Assembly (NCBI RefSeq): GCF_963855985.1
Contig: NC_087098.1
Location: 12,978,501-13,042,500 of the forward strand
Direction of reading: 5' to 3'
Length of the DNA: 64,000 nucleotides
DNA from: Ostrinia nubilalis
Lineage: Eukaryota; Arthropoda; Insecta; Lepidoptera; Crambidae
Shown: positions 33,342-45,541 of the stretch, piece by piece
How the letters are laid out: each line of letters opens with the position of its first letter
Numbering within the stretch: position 1 is the first letter of the stretch
Made by a program: the position numbers and the translations under genes
Notes under the pieces: generated by a model
Told to the model about the DNA's origin: nothing
Databases searched by the model: none
What the model saw: the letters and a program-made list of their open reading frames with translations, nothing else

Positions 33342-33509
33342 TAAGGGCGCCTTCAAATTAGAGGCGTGAGAGTATTTTTCGCGCTTGTCAGGATAGTGGC
33401 GCTGCAAGCGCTTGTGGACATTTTATGACAACTAGTGGTGGTGCTGCAAGCGTGCTACAATAGCGCCACTGCAGCACTTCCTCACCACATTAATTGGAAG
33501 GCGCCCTAA
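33342..33509. mobile_element. MITE with TAA target, GGGCGCC ends
   Basis: TAA-GGGCGCCTTCAAATTA is mirrored by TAATTGGAAGGCGCCC-TAA. Inside are G/C-rich strings (GTGGCGCTGCAAGCGC, GCGCCACTGCAGCACTT). The 3-bp TAA duplication suggests PIF/Harbinger type. Confidence 0.75.
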
Positions 33510-36500
33510 GTGGGATTGTGAAACCGTTCACCAACAATCGATTGATCAATGAACTACTCACCAACAGGATCTTTAACCCATTAACATTCGCTAGATCTTA
33601 CATGCATACAAGATGGATTTTTTTTAAATAATTTAAAGTAAGTTGTTGCAACTCAGCCATAATGTTGAAAAACAATTTGATTGTCAGATGCAGAGTTACT
33701 GTAACACGATGCCACAAACTTTTCTATTTTCAGAGTAGGTAAATAAAGCGCTGAAGGAATAACTTTTCAAATATGAAATTCCGCGTGTACGCACAAGCAC
33801 GTCATGTCTATGAGTCCCACGCAACAGCCAAAATGCTAGCGGAGTCGGTATTCATATTGGCATTTTACAACATTATTGAGTTTTTGTGTTAAACGTTAAG
33901 TGATGTTTGGAAGATTCATATTGTTATCTCTGTCAATATGTGGGATTAGATAAAACGTTGAATAGGTTCTGTTATTACACTTTTAAGTATTCTTTGTTTT
34001 CATATACCTACACACAAAGTAGTAACGTTATATTCACAAACAAGTAAGGTAGTATGAGTTATGCTGAAACGCAATTAGTTAGGTATGTCAGTTCATGAAA
34101 AGATTGATAGCTTTTTAGATTGACATTATTGACTTTCGTATTTCAAACAAAATAGTTGACTGCACCGTTAAACTGCACAGTCATAACTTTTTTTTTCACT
34201 TAGATTAAAAGCTTGTCAAACGTAAGTTTCAATTACCAGTTCAGAAAACTTTTACAGAAAACAGCGCGAACTGATAAAATAAAATAAATTCATATTTTTT
34301 TTGTCATTGAAACATAGATAATAATCTGAAAGAAAGAGTGTAAAGAGTTTTCATCGATTAAATACACAATCTTTTATTGGTAAACATTTAGAACTAATCT
34401 CAATCCTGCCTAATATTACGTAAAAGTGGAAAAAAAAGAATACTACCTACCGATAAAACCCGGCCATCCTGATTATATGGGCGAATGTAATAATTTATCA
34501 TCGGAAAACGTTTCCTGCTCACAAAGGCATTCCCCATAATAGAGTATTGAATTTCGCCCCGCAGTGATAGCGTTGCCTATGTTGTGCGACTTCGTTGTAT
34601 GGCTACACCGAAACTCCATACAAATGCCTTGATCAAATTACTACATACACATAATGCTTCGGAGAAACTACGTGAATGACGTTTGTACAGTGTACCCACA
34701 TACAATACGTGTAACGGCAAGAATTCTAGGAAAATTTTGAGATTGCCTTCGCTACAAAAAAAGTGGAGCCTTGTTCTGCTTAAAAAGTCAAATAAGCTGT
34801 ATGGCCAACTCTATTTTATTCCGTTGCTTTATATTTATCAAAAAACCTGATAAAACTTTGTCACGCATCCTGTTCACGTTCACGTACTCGTAATACCCTC
34901 GGGTCTGTAGTAATATACAAACAAACACCTTAGCTACATTGCTTTGTACCAACACATTGTGTTCTCCGTTTTCACAAGGCTTCCTTTATTGTTTACATGT
35001 CGGCGACATTCGTGTTGCCTTGAAAAGGACGTTACCTTTCCTAGTAGGTAAATAGTAAATTGCGTGGGGAAACTATGACGTATACGTTTTGACTTTGAGT
35101 ATTTCCGCTTAAGTTCCTTTAGAGCTTTCTCATCATCAATCCCTAATTTTTAAGTGACCTCTATGGTGACACATAATAGACATTTTGTTTTTATAGGGCT
35201 CACATAAAAATTGATGGTGAAAATGGACATAAGTCCTTTATCATTGCCAAAGAAATTGCGCTAAATATTTTCGGTGTAACAATAATAATCAGATTAAAGG
35301 ATGATTAGGCTTGAATCTATCTGTCAAGTAGTGGAGAATTGTTTGTTTCCTCCAGTTACTTATTGCTAACATCATTAGTTCCCATCTGGTACAGAAAAAG
35401 ATGAAAAGAAATGATTATGTAGAGTGGTAGGTATGGTTTCCTAGGCTGCTTACACTGTTTTTGAGTAATGAATGATAATATTGTCACAATACAGTATATG
35501 ACATAGTGTCTATCTTATGTATAATAATGTAAGCCATCTGGTTGTGGGGATAGGATACCAAAAATATTGTTTTGTTTCTCATTTTATATTCGTAAAAGCA
35601 CAGTTACAAGGATTTTTTCACTATCCGCTCATAGTTTGGGGACTTATTATTAGAAAACTTTCACCCCTTCAGTTTTCATTTTCCTCCATAGTTTTTGTAT
35701 GCATTTCCATACTTTTGTTCGTCTCATAAGAAACCCTCGATTTCACGTTTTTTCTGACACTTCTTTCCTGTTACTGCTTATTTGATAGTATCCCAAAGTA
35801 ACAGATGTCTGTGATCTATGACTTTTAATATCTCAAGATGTATTTTACACATTTGTATGAAGGCCATAAAGTTATATGAGGAGCTTATTATGCAATAAAG
35901 CCCTTAACGTTGTTTAATAAATATGACCCTTATGGTGAGAACATGGGGTGTTATTTTTGTTTATTACCCAGGAAGAGAGGGTAAAACATAATGGACATGA
36001 GCGTAATAATAATGACCTGTTAATGCCATGGTTTTATGGGCAAAAAAACGTTTTCTATTAAAAATACTGAAATGTTTCCAACTAATGTATTTTTTTTCAT
36101 TATGGTGTTTTAAATACTAAGCTCCTTAATAATAAAAATTATACATGCGGTAAAAACTGCTAAAAATTACATGTCTATACAAAATATCACTAAAGTTAGC
36201 GTTCATAGCGCGTTCTATGCGCGCATTTTTTATTAAAGTTCCAAGGGTAGAGACAGTCCATCTTAACTTTTAATTGCAGAATTTTATACCAAACCACTAC
36301 ATAAATATCTTAAGTTTTCTCGTAAATATTAACAGTTTCAAAATGAAATTCTTAAGGATCTCGTAAATTAATATATTTTCTGCATTTAAAGTTTTTAAGT
36401 TAACGAGTGCACAAAATTTCCATTAGTGAGCCACATAAACTTTCTTTATTCCCATTAAATGATCAATAAATAAAACTTATAAGGTTCTCATTACAAAGTA

Positions 36501-38126
36501 ATGCTCAAATTAAAATACTGGGACGTGTAAAAGTTCTTTTTAAAGCATATTTGCAAAAATAAATGAGTTTTATGTGTTTTAATTCTATAAAAATAGGATG
36601 GCAAGATTTACAAGTTGTACTCTCCCACGATAAATTTTATATTTCCATGCTCGTATTTAAATTTTGAAACCATAGCTATTGTCACAATCCTTTTTTACGT
36701 GGGTAATGTGTTCATTATTGTGCTGACTGTACTACAATGTTACTTCATAAGTAAAACTAGCTTGCTGTTAATATACTATCACAACACGCGAGGTTTTCTC
36801 GGTCAATGTTTAGGTTACCGTACGCGTAATATCGCTGTCCGTCCTTTGGAAAACAAACAAGGAAAATGTTATATTATTTCTAACAGTTTACAGTCAGTTT
36901 ATACTGAAGCTACTCGCTTCTAAACGCCATCTTTTAGCGCTGGAAACTTGGTTAAAACTTAAGCGTAGATTATTCTCTGATTGATTGAGTTTTAATATTT
37001 AATGCCACAGAACAGACTTTGAGCTATTCTTGAGTTAAAATTCATTACTCATAATGTGAACCACTAGAATTGTTAATGTAATGTAAGGTAGGTAGGTATA
37101 CTTACCGTTAATGTCAAGTCTTTGAGTTTGTGAAACTGCCTAAAAATATTTCAAAAATCAAACCAAACTAAGCATAGTTTTTACTACTGCGATCGTAAGT
37201 AAATAGCAGATAAACTTATTACATATCATGTTAACAAGCAGTGAAACTTATACAATGCTTATTATCAAACTACGTTAATTTATTTGCTTTCAGTACTAAC
37301 CGAAATAGATATTTTATTGCAAAATTATACGCCATCGAACTCTCTCACAAAAGGCAGCTCAAGAACCAAAGCGCTCGCGTTTTAATTATTCTCCAACCAT
37401 CGCTATTGTGGGCTTCTTATCAATTCTTCCTAGTGATTCTTCTCTGTCAAACGCCATTGTATATTTAGAAATACTGCACGTAGCTCGACCATCTGTCTTG
37501 TTTGGCAGAGTTTCTTTTAGCCTGGCGTAATGTACGGTAATTTATAACCAACACGGTCAGTTTTTGTATGCCCGCTGAAATTATGTAGCCCAGTATGGTA
37601 GCATATGACCGCTGTATACTCGTAGCGGCTGCTTGTTACATTTTTATATAATTCTTCAGCTTTGGTTGAGGTTTTTCTACTATTTTAGAACTTTTTTCCA
37701 GTACGGAGTGAGATTTGTAAGTTGTGAAATAGTGTATTCTCACTAGGTGAAAGTAAAATTATACTTAATTACTGGTTAATTACAGCATATTATTGCCTGC
37801 CAAGCGTGCCTAGAATAATATTATAAACCACAAAGTGGAATACAAATTGAGGTTCTGAATAAACTCGTACGTGTGAAACTTTTCACAATCATTGCCAATT
37901 AATTTTAATAACATCCCACTAATGAAGAGCTGTGAGCACCAAAACTGGTCCCCAGTTTTAAATTACAGAGATAAAATTATATCTCAAAATACCTCATGTG
38001 ACTTCAATTTTACCAATGCAGTTATATTATGGTAATACTACAAAGTCAACTAACTGCTTGCACTCCAATCTAATTTTGAGGTTTGGTCTCCACATTGACA
38101 CAAAAATAAATATAAATGTGTGGAAT
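33510..38126. other. No recognised gene; A/T-rich hydrophobic frames
   Basis: This 4.6-kb stretch has several frames of 68-102 codons (35,517-35,729; 36,615-36,923; 37,241-37,468, all plus) that translate to hydrophobic strings typical of A/T-rich non-coding DNA. The 36,615 frame has two runs long enough to span a membrane, but its start is not ATG and no splice site supports it. No repeat family was identified. Confidence 0.5.
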
Positions 38127-38345
38127 TCAATCTATATCTAAATTATATAACTCAAAGGTGACTGACTGACTGACTGACAATGTGATCTATCAACGCACAT
38201 CCCAAACCACTGGACGGATCGGGCTGAAAGGCATGCAGGTAGATGTTATGACGTAGGCATCCGCTAAGAAAGGATTTTACGAAACTCCACCCCTAAGGGG
38301 GTAAAACGGGATCCACGCGTACGAAGTCGCGGGCGGCCGCTAGTA
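38127..38345 (-). repeat. 'Cccgcgacttcgtacg' dispersed repeat (minus)
   Basis: GTACGAAGTCGCGGGCGGCC then GCTAG near 38,320-38,343 is the reversed head, with CTCCACCCCTAAGGGGGTAA inside and a (CTGA)n run at 38,160-38,179 near its 3' end. It is shorter than the 28,164 copy and lacks the 134-bp units. Confidence 0.7.
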
Positions 38346-38852
38346 TAAGATAAAAGTCCGGAGAACCCATAAATTCTCGCACTAGGACAGAAACTACATC
38401 TACCTAATGCGTTTAGGAAATAAAGTGTTGGACCGCGCGACGCATCATTAACTTTCTATGTCAAGTGTCAACCGAAACTCACGTAAGCGTGGCCACGGGC
38501 AAAAACTAGTTTTTGTCATAAAGGAAATAGTAACAAAAATGATAACATACAAAGATGCGCGCTATGAAAGATTTTTATCGTAGGATACCTAAATAGTAAC
38601 ACAAATGAAAAACAATGATGCGCGTCACTATAGATCGAGTTTAGCCGACGCAAAATACGTGTGTTTGCCTTGTCGTCTAAAATGGATAAACTCATCGTTA
38701 AGATTACTGTACATTATACTGTAGTGTACAGTATAGCACCTATAGCACCTCGATATCAAGGTGCTATACTGGTAATCGTATGTTGTGTTGACTGTTGCTA
38801 AATAAATACAGCAGCTCAACACAGTAGGTTTGAATAATTAGGGTTTGGTCGT
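38346..38852. other. No gene; imperfect hairpin
   Basis: CAGTATAGCACC at 38,729-38,740 pairs with GGTGCTATACTG at 38,760-38,771. Otherwise unassigned. Confidence 0.4.
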
Positions 38853-38908
38853 CTCTGGTCGTCTCTCCGCTTTGGTAGGTTTCAACCAAAGCGGAGAGAC
38901 GACCAGAG
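38853..38908. repeat. Perfect 24-bp-stem hairpin
   Basis: CTCTGGTCGTCTCTCCGC-TTTGGT and its exact inverse enclose an 8-base loop (aggtttca). Related CCGCTTTGGT or AAAGCGGAGAG strings occur at 38,938-38,952 and 39,277-39,290. These suggest that the hairpin is one part of a larger decayed element spanning about 38,850-39,340. Confidence 0.65.
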
Positions 38909-38963
38909 GTGTGCTGCAAAGTTGGCAGATTATTTTCACTAAAGCGGAGAGAAGAATCAGTAT

Positions 38964-39127
38964 GCTTACCATGAGTTTACGCTAAGTGTGCTCGCTAGCG
39001 AGTACGTCAAAAAATCTATGAAGATTTTATTTCTTGAAAGTAGCCGGTGGGGCGCTGCACAATATGTCATACGCAATTTTTTTACGCAGTCGCTAGCGAG
39101 CACACCTAACGTAAACTCATGGTAAGC
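38964..39127. mobile_element. MITE family 'tcGCTAGCGAg', well-preserved copy
   Basis: GCTTACCATGAGTTTACG at the left is mirrored by CGTAAACTCATGGTAAGC at the right. CTCGCTAGCGAG palindromes lie inside each end. The target duplication is not clear. The degraded relative is at 17,312-17,450. Confidence 0.75.
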
Positions 39128-41998
39128 ACACAGATCATAGCATATCAGAGATAATAACATTTTATAGAAAAATAAGACATTTCCTTTCCCCTCCGTTCGA
39201 TCTTTCCACCGAAATTAAGCTGAGACGAGATGTGGAAATAACGAAATCTGATTGGTAATTAAAACACATGTCCTTTCCGCTCCGCTTTGGTGGAAACCAA
39301 GCTTAAGCACGTGTAGTCCATTGATGCGGAAAGTAGATTGCTATTCATGAGCTCTGTCAATAGATTTTAAACCGAAAGCAGGCCATTTTAATGAGCAATC
39401 ATTTCATTAACATAACCTTTCATTAATGGTTTGCTCATTTGGTTGAATTGCGGTGCATTTAATTCATAGTGTGCATTTTCCTGATAATAAGTAATTAGGT
39501 AAACCTAGCTGGTGAATATTGAATTAAAAATTATGAACAATAAAAAGTGATAAAGAACTAGTAGGTAGGCACTACATACTTATAAAAACATGAATATTCT
39601 ACGTGTTGGACATAGAATATTATGATCATAGAGTATACCTACTATTTTATTTCATTAAAATAATACGTTTTACATAGTATCAATGTACAGTCAACAGTAA
39701 ATTACAAGTTTGTTGCGGTATAGCATTTTTTACTATAACACAAGATGCAAAAATGTTTAGGTTTATGTTCTATCTCACTTTGAGTGTCAACGTGTAGAGT
39801 TTAAGTTTAACTCATACACGTACCTGTAACACAATGTTTATTTAAAACTTAAGGTGGAAGTAAAGAGAAGTTTTAGTTTACTCTATGATCCTTTAGCTCA
39901 AGTTACAAACATAAAACAATCATTCCTATCTCGATCCTTTGTGTAAGTTCTGAGTAAAGGTACTGGTACACGTGTATGGTATTTATTTGATTTATTTCTT
40001 GAAGAAGTTTATTTCATGTTATAAAATTATTTTGCAGATTTTGCAAGTAATTCTTGATAATATCATATGTATGATTGATGATATATTATATCATGTAGGT
40101 AGGTTGTTATGATCCCATCAAATATTTTTATTGCATAGTGAACTCTTTATTGCCAAAGACGTCTAAAATGAACTCACAACATTATGGCGTCATACCATAC
40201 CTCAGATCATAGATGATCTGAGTACCATACGGTATTTTCCTCCTTTTTACTTTTATGACGATATCCTTAAATGGATCTCAACCAAATTATACGAACCCAA
40301 AGGCATTTCTGGTAGCCCTCGCTGTGTTTTTTGTGCAGCCTTTGGGATATTTCTTTGGGATAAGGTCGACGCATTTTTCCTATATAAACATTTTATTTAT
40401 TATTGTTGTACATATTTGCACGTATTTAGACAACGTTAAGTTGGTTATACTCAATTATTCTTTTCGAACAATTATAATAAAACATAATATTCACTCTAAA
40501 AACTTTAATGAAAGATGTCGACCAAATAAAGTGTGGGGGTTTTACACAGGTGTGCATTCCCCGTAAGTGTGTTTTCATTCCACAACTTGCTGCGCTTTTG
40601 TTTTAATTCTGAATGTTACTACGAGTACGTTGCGAAATCAGCCTCGACATGACGCTTAAAAGCTCTAACTAACTACTACTTAGTTGCTAAACACATAACG
40701 AAGCTTAGTTTCATCATGTGAACTTGGAGTTGGTTGCATTTGTTCTGACAGTAATTAATTTTACTCGTAGTGTATATGAGTAAATGTATATGAATTTGCA
40801 GAGATGGGTAGTTGACACCATCACCAATTGAATTAATTTGTATGAGTTATCAAAATATTTTAACATAGAACTATTAAAGCGATATAAATCTGTAAATCAA
40901 CATAGATTTCTATTGCCACAAAACTATAAGTAACTTATTCGCCAACTCGATCGATTAATGAATTTCAAGGAACTAATCGGTCGATGAAAAAGTTTAAATA
41001 AAATGATTTAAAAGATCCATTCTAATAATTGAGCTTTAGCGTAGCGTGGTATAGCGTGTGTAGAAATTAGAGAGTAATTGATCCTGGATATGAATAGTCC
41101 TAAAATACTATCCTCAAACATCTCCAGCATAATTCTATTTATCTGAACCTTTCCAATACTTTGTATTTCTCATTAAAATAGAACAAAGAAATTCGACCCC
41201 GCCATTCCTAGGAACTAGTTGGTGCGCTCTTGACAAGTCTGCCATAGTCGGATTGAACTATCCTCTAACTCGGCGGGCTCTGACACGGGATTAGGTGATT
41301 CGATGGAGTTCGCTCGATAGATTATAGGGTCCAACTTGGCATCGAATATCGACTTATATCGAATACTAGCTGACTCACCAAACGTTGTTGTGCACCTAGG
41401 CACCTAGGGACATGAAAAATAATGTACATCCTATTCTCAGACCAACTGAAAAAAAAAAACATAAAATTTCAAAAGAACCAGTCAAGCCGTTTTGGAGGCA
41501 ACCAGTCAAGCCGTGTTACAAACACTGTAAAATTATATTTTTTTAAAAATTTAACGATAGTACCTAGGTACTTAAGTACCGCATTTATCAACATGTGGTC
41601 ACTACAATACTTTGTAGTTTTAATTATAATGCCATGGGCAATTTTTTTCAATAAAATTGCAAACATTGGGCCTAGGTTTTTATTTTGTAGTTTATTGCAC
41701 TACTAACTTTTGTTTCTATCCCTTCTGTAAAGTTACTATTTACCCGGCTAACCCTCATCCAAACTGGAAAGTTTTCTTAACCAAACAAGTACAAAACTAC
41801 TTAATGACACAGTGTAATGGGGTTTAGTTTACCATGTAATGCTTCGTCGCACACTACGTTTCTACATCTCACAGCGTGACACTATTCAAACTTCATTTAT
41901 TTTCAGTAGATAAGGTTAAGTTTTGCTTTTAAAGAGCACTTTTACCCCTCAATATATTTTTTAACATCACGCATACTTATTGGTAAGAATAAAACCCG
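39128..41998. other. No recognised gene
   Basis: A 103-codon plus frame at 40,255-40,566 starts with ATG and is hydrophobic in the middle, but has no family resemblance; I treat it as chance. Minus and plus frames at 41,215-41,706 are also unassigned. Confidence 0.45.
40201..40222. repeat. 22-bp near-perfect palindrome
   Basis: CTCAGATCAT-AG-ATGATCTGAG lies between direct ACCATAC strings at about 40,193 and 40,224. It has no assigned role. Confidence 0.6.
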
Positions 41999-42137
41999 TA
42001 TTCACAAACATTACTATGAGGTCTCACAGTGCGCGTGGACGAACAGGGTCACAAACGAACCAATCACAGAGCTCTATTCAATGCTGTGCGTTCGATTTGC
42101 TACTTCACTTAAACAAGCATCGTTTCGTTTGTGAATA
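41999..42137. mobile_element. TA-flanked MITE with TATTCACAAAC ends
   Basis: TATTCACAAACATTACTATG is mirrored by GTTTGTGAATA. Internal G/C-rich strings include CAGTGCGCGTGGACGAACAG. The size of about 140 bp and the TA at each end suit a miniature Tc1/mariner-type element. Confidence 0.65.
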
Positions 42138-42439
42138 AGCATTATTTTACTTTTTCCAGTAAGAAATAGCAGTGCATAAAACTCAGTTACTATTAAAGTA
42201 AACTAAGCAACACCAACAGGTAATTGATAGTCGGTGTGACGATCGTTTAATCCAGGCGCCGACAACAATGGTTTACATTACATGGACTATTCATCTTAGT
42301 GCATTATTGCATTAACTAAATTAATGTTTGCCTTGTAATTCATGTAGACAACATGTGTGGAAATTAATATCTATCAAATAAACTAGAGAGCAGGCGTGGG
42401 AATTAATTCCTATAAATAAACTATTCTGCGTCTAAAAGT

Positions 42440-42736
42440 CGTCGTCGTCGTCGTTTCAGCCAAATGACGTCCACTGCTGGACAAAGGCCTCCCCCAAGGT
42501 TTTCCACAATGAACGGTCCTGCGCTGCCCGCATCCAGGCTCTTCCCGCGACCCTTACCAGATCGTCGGTCCACCTAGTAGGAGGCCTGCCCACGCTACGT
42601 TTTCCAGCCCGTGGTCGCCACTCGAGAACTTTCCTGCCCCAACGGCCATCGTCTCTACGAGCTATGTGCCCCGCCCACTGCCACTTGATTTTAGCAATTC
42701 TGCGAGCTATGTCGGTTACTTTGGTTCTCCTACGGA
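42440..42736 (-). mobile_element. Young 5'-truncated RTE-like insertion, 13-bp duplication
   Basis: TGCGTCTAAAAGT occurs at 42,427-42,439 and 42,737-42,749, giving exact ends. On the minus strand the copy ends in (CGA)n after the stop. The reading frame inside is intact, and the exact duplication implies a recent event. Confidence 0.92.
42456..42735 (-). pseudogene. C-terminal reverse transcriptase fragment, frame intact
   Basis: The minus-strand frame of about 93 codons runs without interruption from the 5' truncation point to TGA at 42,456-42,458. It starts IRRRTKVTDIARRIAKIKWQ, passes WAGHIARRDDGRWGRKVLEW and RPRAGKRSVGRPPTRWTDD, and ends GEAFVQQWTSFG. This is the C-terminal segment, downstream of the polymerase core, of an endonuclease-reverse transcriptase of a non-LTR retrotransposon (probably RTE clade). 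The catalytic domains are absent through 5' truncation, so it is non-functional. Compared with the 10,645 copy (YVQQWTSYG) it represents a second subfamily (FVQQWTSFG). Confidence 0.9.
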
Positions 42737-42812
42737 TGCGTCTAAAAGTATGACTAAATATTTTAGATTATCCGGTCTATTCAAATTGTGTAAATATAAA
42801 AATTCAAAATAT

Positions 42813-42993
42813 CAAAGTGGACACTTTGGTGTCCTTTTATCACTCATGATTATGAGGTCCACTTTGAGCACCACACCAAAGTGTCGCCTGGAGTCTACTT
42901 TGATCACCTGGGTGCACCCAGGACTCTTGGGTCTTGATCAAAGGACACCAAAATGTCCACTTTGTGTGATCTAATCCAGGTGATCAAAGTGGA
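42813..42993. repeat. CCACTTTGATCACC-rich inverted repeat, relative of foldback D
   Basis: CAAAGTGGACACTTTGGTGT at 42,813 pairs with the inverse of CAAAGTGGACATTTTGGTGT ending at 42,964. CTACTTTGATCACCTGGGTG and CCAGGTGATCAAAGTGGA lie inside and at the end. The same words build the 11,649-12,043 element. Confidence 0.65.
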
Positions 42994-43640
42994 AACGAAC
43001 TCTTGAATGGATATTTAAGCCGAGGAATTGCAGTGTCTTTTGCTAATAAGATTTAGTACCAATTGAACAATTAGAAATATTTACATTTAAAGACTTGTTT
43101 TTCCTTCTTTCCACTAGGTTTTTTTCTTTATTTGGTGGCAAACACATTCAGAGAGCATTGCACGAGCTGTCATTATGATGCGTTGCAGCCGAAAAAGGAA
43201 GCGAGCTGGCATTAATAATACAGCAGCTTTGAGGAGGAGACAGTATCACTTGCAATATTTTAACGTCGCCTTAGGATGTTGCGAGAAAAAATCTTATCTT
43301 AGAAAAAAGTTCTTGAGAACAATTTATGTGTACCTACTAGACAAAAAAGAAAGTATAGCATAGTGAGTGATAGCATAGATAGATAGTAAATTCGTGAAAA
43401 ATAATATAATACAATGAAAAACGATGTCAAAGTTCGAATTTAATCATTCAAATTCACTTCTGTTACGAAATGTCTGTCAAATATTTGAATTTATCAATTT
43501 AAATGTCCAGACTAATTTAGATTAAATGAAATAAATAACGGATTTCAAAATCGTTATTGAACATTGTTTGGTATGTTTGCATACTGCGGGCTTTATAAAG
43601 AAGAAGTACTCAATAGTAACTACCTACCTACTCATTCAAT
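42994..43640. other. No recognised feature
   Basis: A 62-codon plus frame at 43,175-43,363 (basic N-terminus, SRKRKRAG) is unassigned and lacks splice support. Confidence 0.4.
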
Positions 43641-44246
43641 TTAACCCTCCGTGTACGAGGTGACTAAAAGTTACGTCCCGTACCAGGTGGGGTATGACAC
43701 ACCCCAATATACAAAGTGATAAAATTTTCATTCAACATTTTTTTAGGTGGAATTTAATATTTAATATTGACTAGCGGCCGCCCGCGACTTCGTACGCGTG
43801 GATCTCGTTTTACCCCCCCTTCATCTATCTTACGCGGTTCAGATTTTTTCATACAATTTTTTTTTCCCGCTAACTCCCGTTCCCGTGGGAATTTTGCAAT
43901 ATCCTGTTGTAACTAAGCTTTAAGTTTACTAAGGTACCTGCATGCCAAATTTCAAGCGTCTAACTTAAGCGGTTTAGATTTTTCATACAAATGTTTTTTC
44001 CCGCTAACTCCCGTTCCCGTGGGAATTTTGCAATATCCTTTTGTAACTAAGCTTTAAGTTTACTAAGGTACCTGCATGTCAAATTTCAAGCGTCTAACTT
44101 AAGCGGTTTAGATTTTTCATACAAAAGGATTTTCCCGCTAATTCCCGTTCCCGTGGGAATTCCTAAGTATCCTATAACCTGCCCAGGAGTATGAAGAATA
44201 ATTGTACCAAGTTTCGTTAAAATCCGTCTAGTAGTTTTTGTTTCTA

Positions 44247-45488
44247 CACCGTGTTACTTTGCATTCTTGCCATATTCACAGAGATAAAAGTAGGGAACAA
44301 TACCTATTATTTAAGATAAACAAGAGACTCCCATAAAGAAAGTACACTAAGATTTTAGTAAATTTGGTTTTTCAGTACAAATTGGAATAAACCAATTTTG
44401 TCTCGCACGTTCTACAGGTGCAAGTGGAATAAACCTAGTGGGCGTGGCCTAGTTTTTAATTTTATGGCTTTGGGTACCAGCCTTTTTATCCAGTCATAAT
44501 AACTATTTTAAAATACTCTTCAGTTGATTTCAGATTTTTCTTTCTACTTTACGGGCTTAGGACCGTCAAAAATACGTAATAATTAATAGGGTTTCAATTA
44601 ATTTACAACATTGTACCCTATTTTTACAAATTAATAAATTAAGGGTGAAATGAAATCACCTTATTCACAATTAATTATTTATTCATAAGTTCCTACTTAC
44701 AAAGTTTACGTACTGCGAAGCAAGTGTTCAAAGTGTCCTCCGTTCTGATGAAGGCACAGTCTAGCACGGCGAAGCGTAGGTTTTTCGCTTTAGTTTTCGC
44801 AACACATAAACGTTTTGCATCACAGTTTCACTAAAACAATCCTTTCATGTAACGCGTTTACACTGTTTATCTCTTCTGGGCATACCAGTCGTTTCAAGTC
44901 ACTCCAAAAATCCATTGGTGTCAGGTCCGAGGATCGTGGTGGCCAAGCTACTGGACCCCTCGTCCAATCCACTGTTCACCAAACGTATTATTCGCGCACT
45001 TGACGTCCTTATTGTGGGGGAGCACCATCCTGCTGGTAGTAGAGCATTTGGCGTAACGCTAAGGGTACGTCATCAAGCATTTCGTCTAAGACGTCTTGCA
45101 GACACTCCAAGCACCATTTTGATTAAATTATTCGTTGTTTGAATAGGTTTGAATACACTTCAGTCATTTTTGTATTATTTATAACGTGATTTGTGTTTGA
45201 TGGATTTCTCAGTTTTTTACAAGTGTCAAAAAGACATTTTAAAGACAATAGATTGCAATAGATATTTAAAAATACAATAAAAAGTAAAAAAGTCTCCATC
45301 GCCATCGCCAACAAGTGATGTGCATGCGTTACGATAATTAGTGGTGTGTTTAACAGATTGTCGATAAAATAAAATACTCAAGATTAAAAAAAAAAAAATT
45401 TCGGGCATTATTTTTTTACGGATTTGTGCTCAGTATCAGTAATATAGTAACCTCTGTAAATATGGCAAGAATGCAAAGTAACACCCTG
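44247..45488 (-). mobile_element. Mariner/Tc1-type transposon, 1242 bp, TA duplication
   Basis: Terminal inverted repeats of about 37 bp (CACCGTGTTACTTTGCATTC at the left; CAGGGTGTTACTTTGCATTC, inverted, at the right) differ at a few positions. TA occurs at 44,245-44,246 and 45,489-45,490, where the 28-kb copy of the host repeat has a single TA. Length, termini and target fit mariner-type elements. The transposase remnant lies on the minus strand. Confidence 0.92.
44706..45104 (-). pseudogene. Decayed mariner-type (DDE) transposase
   Basis: Three shifted frames on the minus strand keep family landmarks in the right order. CLQDVLDEML and LRQMLYYQQDGAPP (45,012-45,104) contain the second catalytic Asp of the DDE/D domain. 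RGPVAWPPRSSDLTPMDFW (about 44,907-44,960) contains the third acidic residue. RRARLCLHQNGGHFEHLL ends at the TAA at 44,706-44,708. Stops and frameshifts separate them, and the N-terminal DNA-binding region and first catalytic Asp were not found. The product would have cut and rejoined the TA-flanked ends described above; this copy is inactive. Confidence 0.85.
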
Positions 45489-45498
45489 TATAAGGAAC

Positions 45499-45500
45499 AT

Positions 45501-45540
<40 letters not shown>
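45499..45540. repeat. (CAGA)n microsatellite
   Basis: About ten CAGA units within the dispersed repeat. The matching run in the 28,164 copy is shorter and interrupted. Confidence 0.9.

Positions 45541-45541
<1 letters not shown>

Noticed and set aside
36615..36923. Possible membrane protein frame
   Set aside because: The start is TTG, the hydrophobicity follows from A/T-rich codons, and no splice or start evidence supports it.
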